The notes under the pieces were generated by a model. That model saw only the letters and a program-made list of their open reading frames with translations, ran no database searches and was not told where the DNA came from. Source: Smittium culicis (lineage: Eukaryota; Kickxellomycota; Harpellomycetes; Harpellales; Legeriomycetaceae). Taken from it: a DNA stretch of 15,506 nucleotides. The stretch covers positions 1 through 15,506 of the forward strand of contig LSSN01002249.1 of assembly GCA_001970855.1 (NCBI GenBank), read 5' to 3'. Shown here piece by piece: positions 1 through 11,956 of this stretch (positions within the stretch are counted from its first letter, which is position 1; every line of letters begins with the position of its first letter). The translations under genes and the position numbers were made by a program.

Positions 1-154
1 TATTTTATATTTTATATTTTATATTTTATATTTTATATTTTATATTTTATATTTTATATTTTATATTTTATATTTTATATTTTATATTTTATATTTTATA
101 TTTTATATTTTATATTTTATATTTTATATTTTATATTTTATATTTTATATTTTA
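1..154. repeat. Tandem array of 22 perfect TATTTTA heptamers
   Basis: The first 154 bases are 22 exact head-to-tail copies of TATTTTA, with no substitution. The phase breaks at base 155, where A replaces the expected T. The array contains only A and T and starts at the very first base, so the true array may extend beyond the window. Perfect identity means it is young, kept homogeneous by slippage or unequal exchange, or collapsed or extended by the assembler. It lacks the G-rich strand of ordinary telomere repeats, so I call it a minisatellite, not a telomere. Confidence 0.97.
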
Positions 155-1241
155 ATGTTCTATTTTTGGGCTCATATTAAATAATTATTTTATTAAATCT
201 CCGATCTAATATCGATTCAATTCTTCGTTTCGGTTATTAATAAAATATTATCTTCAAGAGCGTATGGTCACTCCGATTCAACGACAACGCATAACAGGAG
301 TTGTGAGCTTTCAATACTGTAGTTTTTTAACTGAATTGAAAAGTATATAAAAAATTTTATGTATAAAATACCCAATTGAGCAATCATGAAATTAGACAAC
401 TAATAAATAAAAGCATCGATCCCTTTATATTGGGGTTAAACGTAGATCAATTCTAACTCAACAATAAATTTATGGCATAAATGAAAAAAAGAATCCAGAT
501 TGATTATGAACGATGGATAGTATTTTAAACGCCATGAACGAAGGCCGTATTAATATCAAAAAAGCGAAAAATTAAAGAATAAAATTTATATTAGAAGCTC
601 AAAAATGGTTTTGATATATGATAGGCTATTTACACGGGAATACTAAAAAAAACAAATAATTTTTAGATAAAATAGCTAAAACAGAGAAAATTATGAAAGC
701 ATATACAACCGAAACATAAATTTCATATTATGATGGGGATATATCCATATTGGTTATAACGCTTATATAAAAATTTGGAAAAAATTTATCGAATAATTCA
801 ACTCAAGTGTTTATCAGGAAAAGAGTAGACACAATATGTTTAATTTAACTGTGTCCCATACATAAAAACTCAAAACCCTTGGTAAAATTCCAAAAATTTA
901 TTCCGCAAAAAAGCAGTTCAAAAATGAAAAAAACTTGTAATTTTCAGTAAATTTAAATAAATTATTCTCCGAGCTAAAAGAAAATTTGAAATTGCAAAAA
1001 AATAAATTCATTAATTTCCAGATTAATATTCTTTTATTTAAATAATGTTTAAATTTTTTTGTCAAATATTATGACTAAGTAGCTTTAAACACAAGTAATT
1101 TAGTTTAAATTCATAAAAAAATCGAAATAAAAGTCAATTTTCGTAATAGAAATAGCAAAACTATGAAAGAAAGCTCCGAATTTTTCAACACTTAAAGATT
1201 TTCATTATATTATTTATAGTATTAAATATGAACCGAAATTA

Positions 1242-1523
1242 TTATTTAATTGCTAAAATAAATTGTAATCTATTAAAAAATGAATATAGCTTATAAGAAT
1301 AACCAAAAAACAAAGTTATATAGAATGGATTAAAAAGAGGTACTTTTAAAGATATGAGCGACATTAATAATATTTGTAGGTAAATATGATTCAATAATTT
1401 AATCAAGGAAAAAAAATCACATGGTACCCGAGGTGGATATTTAATTTGACTCAAAATCATAAATAATAAAATCAGAATTTCCGCACAGACTAAGATTACG
1501 AACTCGGCACCCATTAAAAACAA
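1242..1523 (-). CDS. Unsupported 93-codon hydrophobic ORF, probably chance
   Basis: This is the longest standard-code frame in the window. The first possible start is TTG at 1521-1523; an ATG is the fourth codon (1512-1514). No Shine-Dalgarno-like sequence precedes either. The translation is dominated by L, I, F and Y, as expected when the T-rich complement of an A-rich strand is translated. The hydrophobic runs therefore do not by themselves argue for a membrane protein. I recognise no family. With about 0.075-0.09 stops per codon on this strand, roughly one or two frames this long are expected by chance in the window. It has no neighbouring genes. I list it only because it is the longest frame; a search with its product and transcript data would settle it. 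Confidence 0.08.
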   Translation of the reverse strand: MFLMGAEFVILVCAEILILLFMILSQIKYPPRVPCDFFSLIKLLNHIYLQILLMSLISLKVPLFNPFYITLFFGYSYKLYSFFNRLQFILAIK

Positions 1524-2760
1524 AAATGAGCCAATATTAACCAGATCTAACTAAAATTAAAATAGAGAGTATAAAATAGTTTTATTAGTTAGAATACGCT
1601 CATAAATATATAAGCCCATACTCAAAAACCTCATTAAATGTGCTGAATATAGATGGAGCACCACGAGTTGTGTTTAAAACCAGCAAATTGAATAAGAATG
1701 TTAAGAGAGTTTAAATAATTTCCAAGATAGATATAATTCTAAATCAGAATACTTTTTTGCAAATTCTATTCCAAAATTTACATCTGAATACTCATATAAA
1801 GTTATTTCTCACATTTATTCGATAGAAACGTCTATTTTACAACGCCTAGCTAATATTACGTGAGTATATTCATTCATAAGGCATTTAAAACTGAGCTTCA
1901 ACATTCCAGTTAACTATCAACAAAAATTAAATTCAATTAATATAGTGTGTATATCATACATAACTTGATGATTCAAATCTAAAATATTCAAAACTAATTA
2001 TTACATTACAAATATTATGAAATATACTTTAAATACTAAAAAGAACATTTTATAAATTAAATAAAAGCAAATTAGTATTATTTGTTCCTGAAATTCTAAT
2101 TATTTGATGATCTAATTCCTAAGAAGAAAAAATACTTTCCATGATAAGATAGAATGCCCCAAAAATCTCTCGAGCAAAATTTCATAAAAAAATTCTTGTG
2201 ATATATAGAAATGATCTCTTTCTCAGAATAATTCAATAAAATATTGAAAGAAACATTTAAACCCCTATTTTAACTTTTTTTAGGTAGAAAATGGATTTAA
2301 ATGAGGTGAAATCAAAGAAAGAATTTTTAAAAACTAAAATAAATATGATAATCGCTTCAGTGCTATTGTATCCTAAAAAAATATTTAAAAGAACGCATAA
2401 ATATAATAATACCAATAGCTTTATTTAAAAAAAAATATGAATAATTAGAAATTTAATTCATTTTTTGCGACTAATATCAATCTAAATTGAATATACATTC
2501 AGATAAAAAGAGTAATCTAATCATTTATAATTTTATCACCTTTTACATGTTGTAATCGTAGAATTAATTTCGAATTATGAAGATTCAGTCTCTATATTAT
2601 CAAAAATTCGCAAGATAGAATACTTAGCTTAAAATATCAATTGAAAGCTTTCCAATACGCTGTAAAATAAATCGTAGATTTAGAACTATTATTTTAGATT
2701 TATTTTCGAGAGAATTTAAAGATATAATCAATACCAAAGCATCATTCTAATTTTTCGAAG

Positions 2761-2782
2761 CCCACTTCCCCACCCCCACCTC
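2761..2782. other. C-rich tract (G-run cluster on the minus strand)
   Basis: Sixteen of 22 bases are C and none is G, inside DNA of about 22% G+C. The C runs are 3, 4, 5 and 2 long, separated by one to four bases. The complementary strand therefore carries runs of G5, G4 and G3 plus a GG, close to but short of a canonical four-run G-quadruplex. No gene is seen next to it. It could be a structural element, a fragment of an edited cryptogene on the minus strand, or a regulatory C-tract; the sequence does not decide. Confidence 0.6.
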
Positions 2783-3125
2783 AAAATAAAGAATTTCAGG
2801 TAAAAACGCTATTTATATTTTTTAGTATTGCTGAAATTTGACTAGACTTACAAATGAAAAAAAAATAACGAAAAAAAATAGCTCGAAACTTTGTAAGTAA
2901 TAAAAAATTTAATATATAAAAAAAATTAACAAGTCGAAAAAACAATAAGCATTGGCCCATTATACGCCTTTACAGATCTGAAAACCGTAATTTGTGATAG
3001 CAGAATTATAAATTAAGGTTCTGACATTGAAAAAAAAACTCAGATCAAATTATAAGGGAAAAGACGCTAATTAAATCCAAATCTAAGGCAAAAATTTATC
3101 TAGAATTATAAATTTATTAAAAAAA

Positions 3126-3145
3126 TAACATAAATTAACATAAAT
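3126..3145. repeat. 10-base tandem duplication
   Basis: TAACATAAAT occurs twice in exact tandem. This looks like ordinary replication slippage in AT-rich DNA; no function is suggested. Confidence 0.85.
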
Positions 3146-4096
3146 GAAAAAAATAAAATATATACTAAATAAAATGGACTATGAAGGAAATTATCAGCTA
3201 AAAATTCGAAATTTTAATATTTTTTCAGTAATTTATAATTTCCATAACTCCAAATGAATGATTAATATTGGTGAAACAAAATACTCTAGCAAAATTAGGC
3301 GTAGATATAATTGAAAATTGTTGAAATTGATATGTATCGGTATAAAAACTGCTGGAATACGTGCAAAATTAAAAATCATAAAAGTGTAGGTAAAGACGGT
3401 AAAAATCTACCCGTAATAATTGAAAAATATTTTGAAATTGTGACTATGGGTCAACTTTGGAAATTTCAGAATACTTCTAATAAGATATAATAAATTTAGT
3501 ATCTACAAGTTTATTATTTTCATTGGTAAAAGTCTTGGCGATTAGAGAGCTAACATACAAAGCTACTTCAATAACGCTACTTAAAATAATGGTTTCGGTA
3601 CACTTATTTCCTAAGATAATAATACCGGGTATTGATTAGTAGCTTACAGATTTTTTTCTATCGCCTATGTGTAAAAAAGTAAAAAGAGTAAAAAATAAAT
3701 AAATAAATATAAAATCACTTACCTGCATTCATTCACAGATCTTTATTCGGATTTATCGGAAATTTTTCCTTTAATATAACTATATTTAGAGAAAGGATAA
3801 TAACATGAGATCCTATAAATAAAGCTGAATATTCATACCTAGTTGTTAATAATTATGAAAAGCGAATTAGTGAGAGAATTAATTTCACAAATATGATTTT
3901 AAAAATAACTGATATGTAAAAAATATATAATATCATAAATAAATTATATAAGCTACGAAATCTGTAAGATATAGTTCTAAAAAGAATTTATAAATCATTA
4001 TTAATTTACTATTCGCGTTAAATTAAATAAAAATATAAATATATGCATTTAAAATAAACAAAATTTTGGAAAGGAAAGATATTTGATATATATAAG

Positions 4097-4126
4097 TCAT
4101 ATTTTTTCATATTTATTCATATATAT
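4097..4126. repeat. Three imperfect copies of a 10-base repeat, TCATATTTWT-like
   Basis: The three consecutive decamers are TCATATTTTT, TCATATTTAT and TCATATATAT. They share the TCATAT core with substitutions in the 3' half. The array lies in the 4.1-4.3 kb interval that also holds a long hairpin and a 9-base repeat, at about the point where the strand composition changes from A-rich to T-rich. Confidence 0.7.
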
Positions 4127-4213
4127 AGATTAATTGTCGAATATAACAAGGAAAAAAGGTGTATTCACATATGAAGAGAGATCAAATTTGGAATCTTTTA
4201 GTTAATACTCAAT

Positions 4214-4256
4214 TAATGTGATTATATTATCATAATTAAAAAATATAATCATATTA
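4214..4256. repeat. Long inverted repeat: 15-pair hairpin, 13-base loop
   Basis: Arm 4214-4228 pairs with arm 4242-4256: 14 Watson-Crick pairs and one G-T pair (4218 with 4253 offset by the arm order). The loop is 4229-4241. The innermost core, TGATTATATT against AATATAATCA, is perfect over ten pairs. It is the longest stem I found. In DNA this rich in A and T, a stem of this length is only mildly unlikely by chance. There is no T run directly after it, so it is not a convincing intrinsic terminator. Confidence 0.65.
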
Positions 4257-4271
4257 TAGCACATATTATTA

Positions 4272-4298
4272 TATTAGAATTATTAGAATTAATAGAAT
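4272..4298. repeat. Three tandem copies of a 9-base repeat, TATTAGAAT
   Basis: Two exact copies at 4272-4280 and 4281-4289 are followed by a third with one substitution, TAATAGAAT, at 4290-4298. TTA triplets follow. The array begins 15 bases after the hairpin ending at 4256. Confidence 0.85.
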
Positions 4299-4811
4299 TA
4301 TTATTATATAGATTGAAACTTTACTCATCTATTAAAAACAATAACTTTCAATATAAAATTCTTAAATATATTACAAACCAATCACATTAAATTTTGATTA
4401 ATATTCACTCGAAAACATATTTTATAATATTTTTGATGAGTTTACAACTATGATGATACTCGGTTCTATAAATTTTAATATTTGTGTATCAGAGCGGAAG
4501 CAGATTAAGTATGGATTTGTTTGTAAATGCCTTGTTATTCTATCCATTCATAATTTATTCTTTTAATATCCTATAAATACCATATTCAATATTCCAAAAT
4601 TGGTTAATTTTAGTATCTGCTAATCAAATTTTATCTTATAAAAATAGTTGAAAAAAAATAATCAGTACAATCTAATTTTATAAAATTCTTTTTATCGCTA
4701 AATTGGAAATAATTCATGAGCCATAATTAATTATGTGTAATTTTCAAGTTAAATTTCTAAATTGAATTTCTATAAAAATTTCCGTTAGCATTTATTTATT
4801 TAGATAGTATA

Positions 4812-4829
4812 ATTTAATTTAAATTAAAT
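4812..4829. repeat. 18-base perfect AT-only palindrome
   Basis: ATTTAATTTAAATTAAAT reads identically on both strands, centred between 4820 and 4821. About one palindrome of this length is expected by chance in 15 kb of this composition, so it carries little weight alone. Confidence 0.8.
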
Positions 4830-7335
4830 AAATATAAATTAATCAATTAAAATTTCAAATAAATTTTCTATTAGTTTTTTAAAGGATTTTTCATCTTTTA
4901 TTTTACTTTAGCTAACATATTTAAATAATTAGTATATAAAACTGATGGTTTAAATACCTTGTGAAATTTCAGAAAAATTCGTATATTTCATTAAATAATG
5001 TATAAAATTCATTATCCGATACGCGAAAAAATTTCGTTTAAAAATCGAAGTTTTAAATTTACTCTTAGATACTTATTTCTATTTAACACCTCAATTTAGA
5101 TATTTAGAATATATAATGCACTTTTTATAGGATATATTTAACTTTAAATCTTTAAATAAGATTTAGATCTTAATATTATGACTAAATATTAAAAATAAAT
5201 TCAAATTATATTATAAAACATAATACAATAAAGAATTTTGTAAAGCTGAATCATTTTTGAATAAAATTAAAATTTAATTTTTTCTATTCAATTAAAATAT
5301 CACTTAAAATTTTTGGATTTTTGTGAGAACAAAAATTGTATAAATTATTTTCTATATAAATCATTTGTTTATAATTATTAGATAAAATTGTCTCTTTTTA
5401 GTCAAAAATCATGCTTTTTTGTTATTCGGGGCTACCCTTTTTCATGTATTTATAATAAATTATTAGTATATTTAGTTTTTCTTCGTATGAGATTAGCTAA
5501 TCTTCGATTCTATGGATTTTATTGATAGTAAAAAAGCTTGATTAACAGCAGTAATCATAGTTTTTTATGTGCTTTTTTATTCCTTGGAAGCAATACGTGA
5601 TTTGAGAATTAATTCACTTACTAATTTCATATTTCCAGAAAATTTAATTATTTATATAACCAATTTTTTTATTCTATTCATCTAATTTTATTAGAAATTT
5701 ATTAAAAAGTGCATTGGTGAAAATAATGATTGCGATTAATTAATTTCAAAAAGAACATATTTTTAGGAACATATTTATCAAAAATTATACTTTAATATTG
5801 AATAAATTTATTCTAATTGATTTAATATTTGCTCTAATTAATTATAATCTGTACTCTCGATCGATATATGTGCACTTTCGATATTACTTTTTGAATATAT
5901 CACACTTGATTCTATTCAAATAAAATTTTTTTATTTTATAATACAAATTATACTATGTTAATATTAGAATTTTTTTTCGATTAAAATTCACTGATACATC
6001 AATATTTCTATTTAAATTCTTTTCTATCAATTACATTGATTTTGAGGTTTAAAGCCTCTTTATTTTTGGTAAAAACGTCGAAAATTTTCTAACTTAGGTA
6101 AATTAAATCTCATTATTATTTGATTGAGTACCTCCAGTATTTTTTTTTTTGTATATTATATTAGATATAGGTCACTTTTAAGTCTTTTTTTTTTTCAAAT
6201 ATATATATTTTAAAGGCGTAATTTTATTCCCTAATTCCTTGTGTTTGTATCAGCTATTTTATTAATTGCCATCCCTAGTCTGCTTAGGCGCTAAAAGCTC
6301 TAATCTTATGGAAAAAATTTATTTCAGTGGTTTTTAATTTATTTTGATATTAAATCAAATTGATTTTTATCTTTATTATGCTGGATGCATGATTAGAATT
6401 ACATATTTTTGAGTGGTATTTTACTTGAGGATAGGCACTTTATTTTTCATAGTATTATAATATTACTTCAAATCTCTTATTTTTTAAAGGTTTTCTTTTG
6501 CAAGGATGTGGTAATTTTTTCTGAGCATACTAACGCAGAGAAAATACAATCATTTTTTATCTTGATAAAAAACGATAATTTAGAAAAAATCTAATGCTTT
6601 TACAAACTTTCTTTAAATTTTTATTTCAAATTCTAGATTTTGAGTGGTTTCCCGCAAAATTTTCACACTTTGAGACTCTAGACTCATTAAAAAATCCTTA
6701 CCGGATTATTTGTAAATCAAGAATACCTTAATATCACAAATACATAATTTCCAGAAAAATAAGCTCTATTTTATTGATTCATCAATATCTCTGTATTTTT
6801 TATATTATATGATAAATATTATTCACATTTCATAAAATTCAAGTATCAATAGAGCATGAAACTTCGTAAAAAAAGCGCTTAAAAAATCTATTTGTTCTTT
6901 CAATTAAATTTTATATAAGTTAATTTTTGTCTTATTTTAGCTCAGTGTTATTTTAGCCACTTTTTGGATACCCAAGACCTTTTCTATGGAATCAAGAGTA
7001 GTACTTTTCGATATTTTATGCGATTAATAAGCTCGTGTTAGAATTCAATGACAAGGAGTAAAGGTCTTTAGGAATATTCGTTTTTATTGGATTTAATTAA
7101 TCCAAGATATTTTTATTAAATGAAGGAGAAAAAATTGAAATATAAGATTCATTTTTCGAATCTCTAAGTCTTTTATACTATTAAATAAATTAATTTTATT
7201 GGATAATTTAGATTAGCGAATTAACTAAAATTAATCCAACCAAATCTTAACAGATAGCTAAACGCCTCAAATCAAGAAGGTATTTAGAAAAACAAATAAT
7301 AAAAAATATCAGATCATTAAAATATTTTAGAAATA

Positions 7336-7557
7336 TCAAAAATCCAATAATTTTAGTTTTAAAGAATTTAAAAAGTTGTATTGGTAACTTGGAGAACAAT
7401 ATGATACTAAGCTATAGATATAATTTCGACTAAAAAAATTATATTTAAGAAATCTAATGACAACTGAGTCATTTTTTGCACAGCTTTTTATAATATGAAT
7501 CGATATTAAAATAAAACCACGCTGATTAGATAAAAATAAAATATTGATTTTTTTCAA
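7336..7557 (-). CDS. Hypothetical 73-codon ORF with Shine-Dalgarno-like leader
   Basis: The minus-strand frame starts with TTG (7555-7557). AAGGAG lies at 7564-7569, leaving exactly six bases before the TTG, which is the ideal bacterial spacing. The product would start with M-K-K-I-N and is rich in N, S, K, L, I, F and Y. A hydrophobic patch around residues 15-25 is too weak to call a membrane segment. No family is recognised. It sits in a local A-rich patch of an otherwise T-rich region, so its coding strand is T-rich. No gene flanks it and no partner can be inferred. The ribosome-binding match raises it above the other short frames, but the rest of the window does not look bacterial and its length is within chance. 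It may well be spurious. Confidence 0.15.
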   Translation of the reverse strand: MKKINILFLSNQRGFILISIHIIKSCAKNDSVVIRFLKYNFFSRNYIYSLVSYCSPSYQYNFLNSLKLKLLDF

Positions 7558-7851
7558 ATTCCACTCCTTGAGTGAAATAATTTCTGAGGTCTCTATATTT
7601 CATTATAATTTTAATTTTTTTTATTAAAAAGTAATTAATTACTAATCAGAGACCCTTTTTGATAGATTTATCGCTTGGAAGTTATGGATGGTAGATTATA
7701 AGAAATATAGCATTTTTCATCTTTGTCGCAGGAAAAATATAATACAGGGTGGAACGGTTGTAAAATATTCAACTTAAGCCAATGAGAAAAGACGAATCAC
7801 TAAGAGCCATATTTCCTACAACTCATATTTATTATCTACACTTAAATTATC

Positions 7852-7864
7852 TTTTTTTTTTTTT
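7852..7864. repeat. T13 homopolymer
   Basis: Thirteen consecutive T, followed by GAGG. It is the longest of the T runs in the 4.3-12.2 kb stretch. Several of these runs (6140, 7852, 9031, 9592, 10410, 11370) are followed directly by G. Confidence 0.95.
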
Positions 7865-10800
7865 GAGGTATATAAATAAGTCCAATTTTATTGTAAGGAA
7901 GAGGATACTCACAGTTTTATAAGAAAAAAAATATTCAAAATTAAAAATGAATTTAATCCCTGATTCTTATAAAAAATTAGATTCAATAAAATAAAGAGAA
8001 ACCTAAACTAAATTTTGAATACGTAATAACCTGCTTATTTATTTTATACCATTCTTATTTTTAATAACCCCTTCAAAATAAACCGGAAAAATCTAATTCA
8101 AAATATATTTACGTAGCTAAGCATATATCACGAGATCTTTTCTTATGGTTCAAGCATAGATAATTTTTGCTACCTTTTAATTTGATTAATATAGCATAGA
8201 TATGCATTCTATATTTAGAGATGTATTTAGCTGATATTAAAAATCTTCTTCTGATACAAATATGACTTTATTTAGGATAAATTGTGACTAGAGTTGGGTT
8301 AATAATAGTTTAAGTTTTTTATTTTGTATAACAAAATCATCTATTGTTGATTTATAGCTACTGAATTTCATTAGAGTTTAAAGTCCTATTTATTTGTATT
8401 TTCACATAATTTTTCTTATCAATGTTCGAGATAAACATTTTTTTTGGAACTAGAGGATTTATTTCAGGTTCGAAATTTTATTAAGCTCAATTAGTAGTCT
8501 TAATCATATTTATAGGCTTTCATATCTCTCTTGGTTTCCATAAAGATTTTGGAAAAAATTGATCTGGTTGTACTAGGAAATATTAGCAAAGAATCCACTA
8601 AAGAATTTTTTTACCCCTGAAATTTACTTAATTTGAGGCTGCAGGAGTAGTAAATAATAATATATTTTTACACATATAACTTTAGTCTATAAATAAAATT
8701 TTGGATATACTCACGACGTTTAAATATGGAATACTATGTAGCTGCTTATAATATTTCACAGAGCTTGTTTTCTGGCGAGATTAAGCAATATTATTTCTGA
8801 TATGTTCGGTTAATATAGTCCTAAAATTTTTTTTTTCAAGTATAGTAAAAGATTAACTAAGTGATGGGTGAACTTTTGTATCTTTCATGATAAATATTTT
8901 TTTAATATATTATGTTTCCAAATTAATTTTTCTCTATATTTATTTAGATGATATTATAATGGATTATAAAGTATTTTATATTGGATTTTGATATTGAATC
9001 TTGGGTTTATTTTTTTCTTGTAAATCTTTATTTTTTTTTGAAGTGAAAAAAAAAACATAAATGATCTTTTTTAAATATAAAAATTTAAATTCTTTATACA
9101 GGTAGATAATTATTGTGTCAAATAAAATAAAAAGGGTAATGAGATACAATGTTTTATTTATTAATTTGACTATGAGATATTAAAAATGATTAAAAAATAA
9201 ATAAAAAATTATTGTTAAATATTTTGTGGTATTTAAAAGCCAAAATTGGTAGTTTATTTTAAAATTTTCAACTAGCTGCCATCTATAACTATTTTATCTC
9301 TATAATCACTGACAATTGGTTGAAGATATTTTAGTTTAATATTTTTCCTAATAAGATCTGAACAATTATGATGTCTTCTGATTGAAGTTAACTATAATTT
9401 AATATAAATATCATGACTGTCTTGAATTAAAAAACCATAATTTTTTATAACATAATGCGTTTATATATTTAAGAATGTATTCACAAATTATTCCTAGATA
9501 TTATAAATAATCTATTTTTCTCTCATACATTATATATTTATATAATATATCGCGTAAATAAGCGCGCATAAAATTTTTCATCTTAAAGGGGTTTTTTTTT
9601 GTAATTGGCAAATTATAATTGTTTTATTATTTAATTTTCTTATAATCGGCTATTATTTCTAATTTATTGAGGTCAAAGTAATTACAGACTTTTCTACATC
9701 TATAAAAAACACAATAGATCATTTTTTTACATTTCTTAATTTCAGATCGCTATTTTCAATTCTTTCTACAATTATTTTAATAATTTTTAGAAAAAAATTA
9801 AAAAATAAAAGAGATTTTGTTATATTCTTTTAATGAGAATTGGTTGATGTATTATAGTTTGATTTCTTTAAATGAGCACATATTTTTGTCAAATTTGAAA
9901 CCACTTTATAAATTTCCCCAAAGTATTGCTACCTACTATTGAATTTTTTTGAGCATTAATATTTCCCCCACAAATTTATAACTATTCTGAGCTACGAATT
10001 ATAGCTACTACTGCATTAGTGAAATATTATATAAAAAAAAAGAAAAAAATGGTAATTATTCTGTTACGAAATTTTTTTATAGTCTTTTCTCGGAAATAGT
10101 GTTTTTTTTACGCAACTAATATTATTGTGATAAAGAATTCAGCTCTCGTATGAAAAAATGCTTGATTCGCTATATATTTTATATGTGTTATTTTATGCTA
10201 ATTTTTTTTGTATGTATGTTTATCAACGGAAGGTTTAAGTGACGAAATAGAAAAGTTTAGATTATCTATTAAGGATCTAATAGACATTTTACGGCTATTC
10301 AATAAATTGGGTAATTCTAATTATTGTAACAGCAGTATTAAGTGCATATAATTTTGATAAATAGCGCGATTTAAATATTTATCGACAATTTTCAAGGCAA
10401 AGTGATATATTTTTTTTTTGAAGAAATTATATGTTGAAATATTTGCAGTTTATAGATTCTAATAGATCTAAAAATTAATTTTTTAAGTATAAATTAACTT
10501 TATTTTAAGCTGTTGCTGAATCTATATCTCAAGCTAGGCATAATTTGGAAAATACATTTTTTTCATAGTTTAAAAATCAGCTGAAGCTTATAACTTGTTC
10601 TTCATTTATTTTTTAAAAAAGCATTGGATGAATTTAATATCATTATGAAATATAAGAAATTCTGTGAACTCGGATAAATTATGATTAAATCCGCAGGTGT
10701 TTAATTTATTTTATTGAATGAACTCTAAGATTAATAGAAAATTTTAATCAATTATCTATTTAATATTAAGTAATAACTTATCTTATAATATTGATATTTT

Positions 10801-11058
10801 ATTTAATGACTCTTGGATGTTGGACTAGCTTTGGAAAAAATTAAAATATTTATATTATATTTATGAGCCATAATAAGAAAAAATAATAAATCATCACAAG
10901 CTTAAGAAAGTAATCAAAATGACAAGATTAACGGTTAATCTTAAATATATTAATTAAATATTCGATTTAATTGTTTATTTTACTAGTAATTTGAGAATCA
11001 TTTTTATAAAATGAGGCTATAAAACTAAATAAATAACCTCATTCAGTTTTGGATTAAG

Positions 11059-11072
11059 TATGTTGTATGTTG
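11059..11072. repeat. Two tandem copies of TATGTTG
   Basis: An exact 7-base duplication followed by TAT, the start of a third copy. It is probably slippage. Confidence 0.8.
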
Positions 11073-11956
11073 TATTTTTTATTTTTTTGAAAACTCAAAA
11101 TCAATCGAAAATAAGCGATTATTTTTATAAAACCCAACTAGATGTTGGATTATTAGTATTTTAGAAGATAAATAAAAAGTAAAATATTTAAGGGTGTTTG
11201 TATAATTACCAGTCATTATTTATTATAATTATAGCTATTCCAGACGCTTATTAGTGAATTGTGATAGGTGTAAGAGTTAAATGTTTTTAATTCTTAATTA
11301 AATTGATTTTCGGGAGTAAAAAAGAAATGTGTAAAGTAAACCAAAAGATGTAACCCCCTATTTAAGAACTTTTTTTTTTGTTTATAAAGCGAGTATAAGC
11401 TAACAAAATATATAATAAAAAAAATTTTTTTATTTGCAAGTTTCAATAATATTTTTGTTTAAATGATTGTTTTTTATTTCAATTAAGATATAGGTTATAT
11501 AGCTTAATATCGCAGTGAATGTTCATTAACACTTTCCCGTTCAAAACTCTTTTAAAAAGTTAATTTTATGATTCATTTATGATTTATAAGCAATTTTGTT
11601 ATTTGTTATTTTAAAATGTACCAATATTTCTTAAAGACTAGGAATTAAAGTATTTCTATCGAACATTGTTGGCTATATCAGGCGAGTCAAAAATAGTCTA
11701 CCTCCCGGGAAATGGGTTAACTGTGATTGTTATAATTTACTAACTAATGATATGTTACATTCAGGTTGTTTAGGATACTAACATTTATTTATCAGGTGTA
11801 TTCTAATAATTATTTAAACTAAATTAGGAAACATTAATGATAATTGTTCTAGGAGCTTGTTTGAATCCTTGGAGCTTTAAAAAAAAAAGAAGACTTTCTT
11901 GGCCTGGATAGTGAAATTGCTTCTAGTAAACACATTTTCTAATTAGCGAATGATTT

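Larger units (their letters stand above)
155..4000. other. A-rich stretch without a supportable gene
   Basis: About 3.8 kb with no gene I can defend. A exceeds T on the given strand: hand counts for the 60-base lines at 601, 901 and 2401 are 29/17, 30/17 and 32/21. Stop codons are frequent in all frames. The longest frame is the 93-codon minus-strand one at 1242-1523, listed separately. Notable local items are the C-rich tract at 2761-2782, a 10-base tandem duplication at 3126-3145 and AAAT-type microsatellite sequence near 3693-3709. No tRNA, rRNA or transposon signature was recognised. Confidence 0.7.

Noticed and set aside
1..154. Telomere repeat.
   Set aside because: The unit has no G and so no G-rich strand. 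AT-only minisatellites at contig edges are common assembly limits.
3790..3825. Similarity to the animal mitochondrial 16S rRNA segment around ACGAGAAGACCCTATAAA.
   Set aside because: Several differences, no adjacent conserved blocks, and none of the other genes of a 15-16 kb animal mitochondrial genome can be found.
4088..4098. Yeast-type mitochondrial promoter (ATATAAGTA-like).
   Set aside because: Only eight of nine bases match, a similar near match occurs near 6914, and no transcript start or gene follows.
8446..8640. Fragments reminiscent of cytochrome oxidase subunit III (FHISLG and later FEAA in one frame).
   Set aside because: The matches are very short, interrupted by stops, and the conserved residues between and after them are missing.
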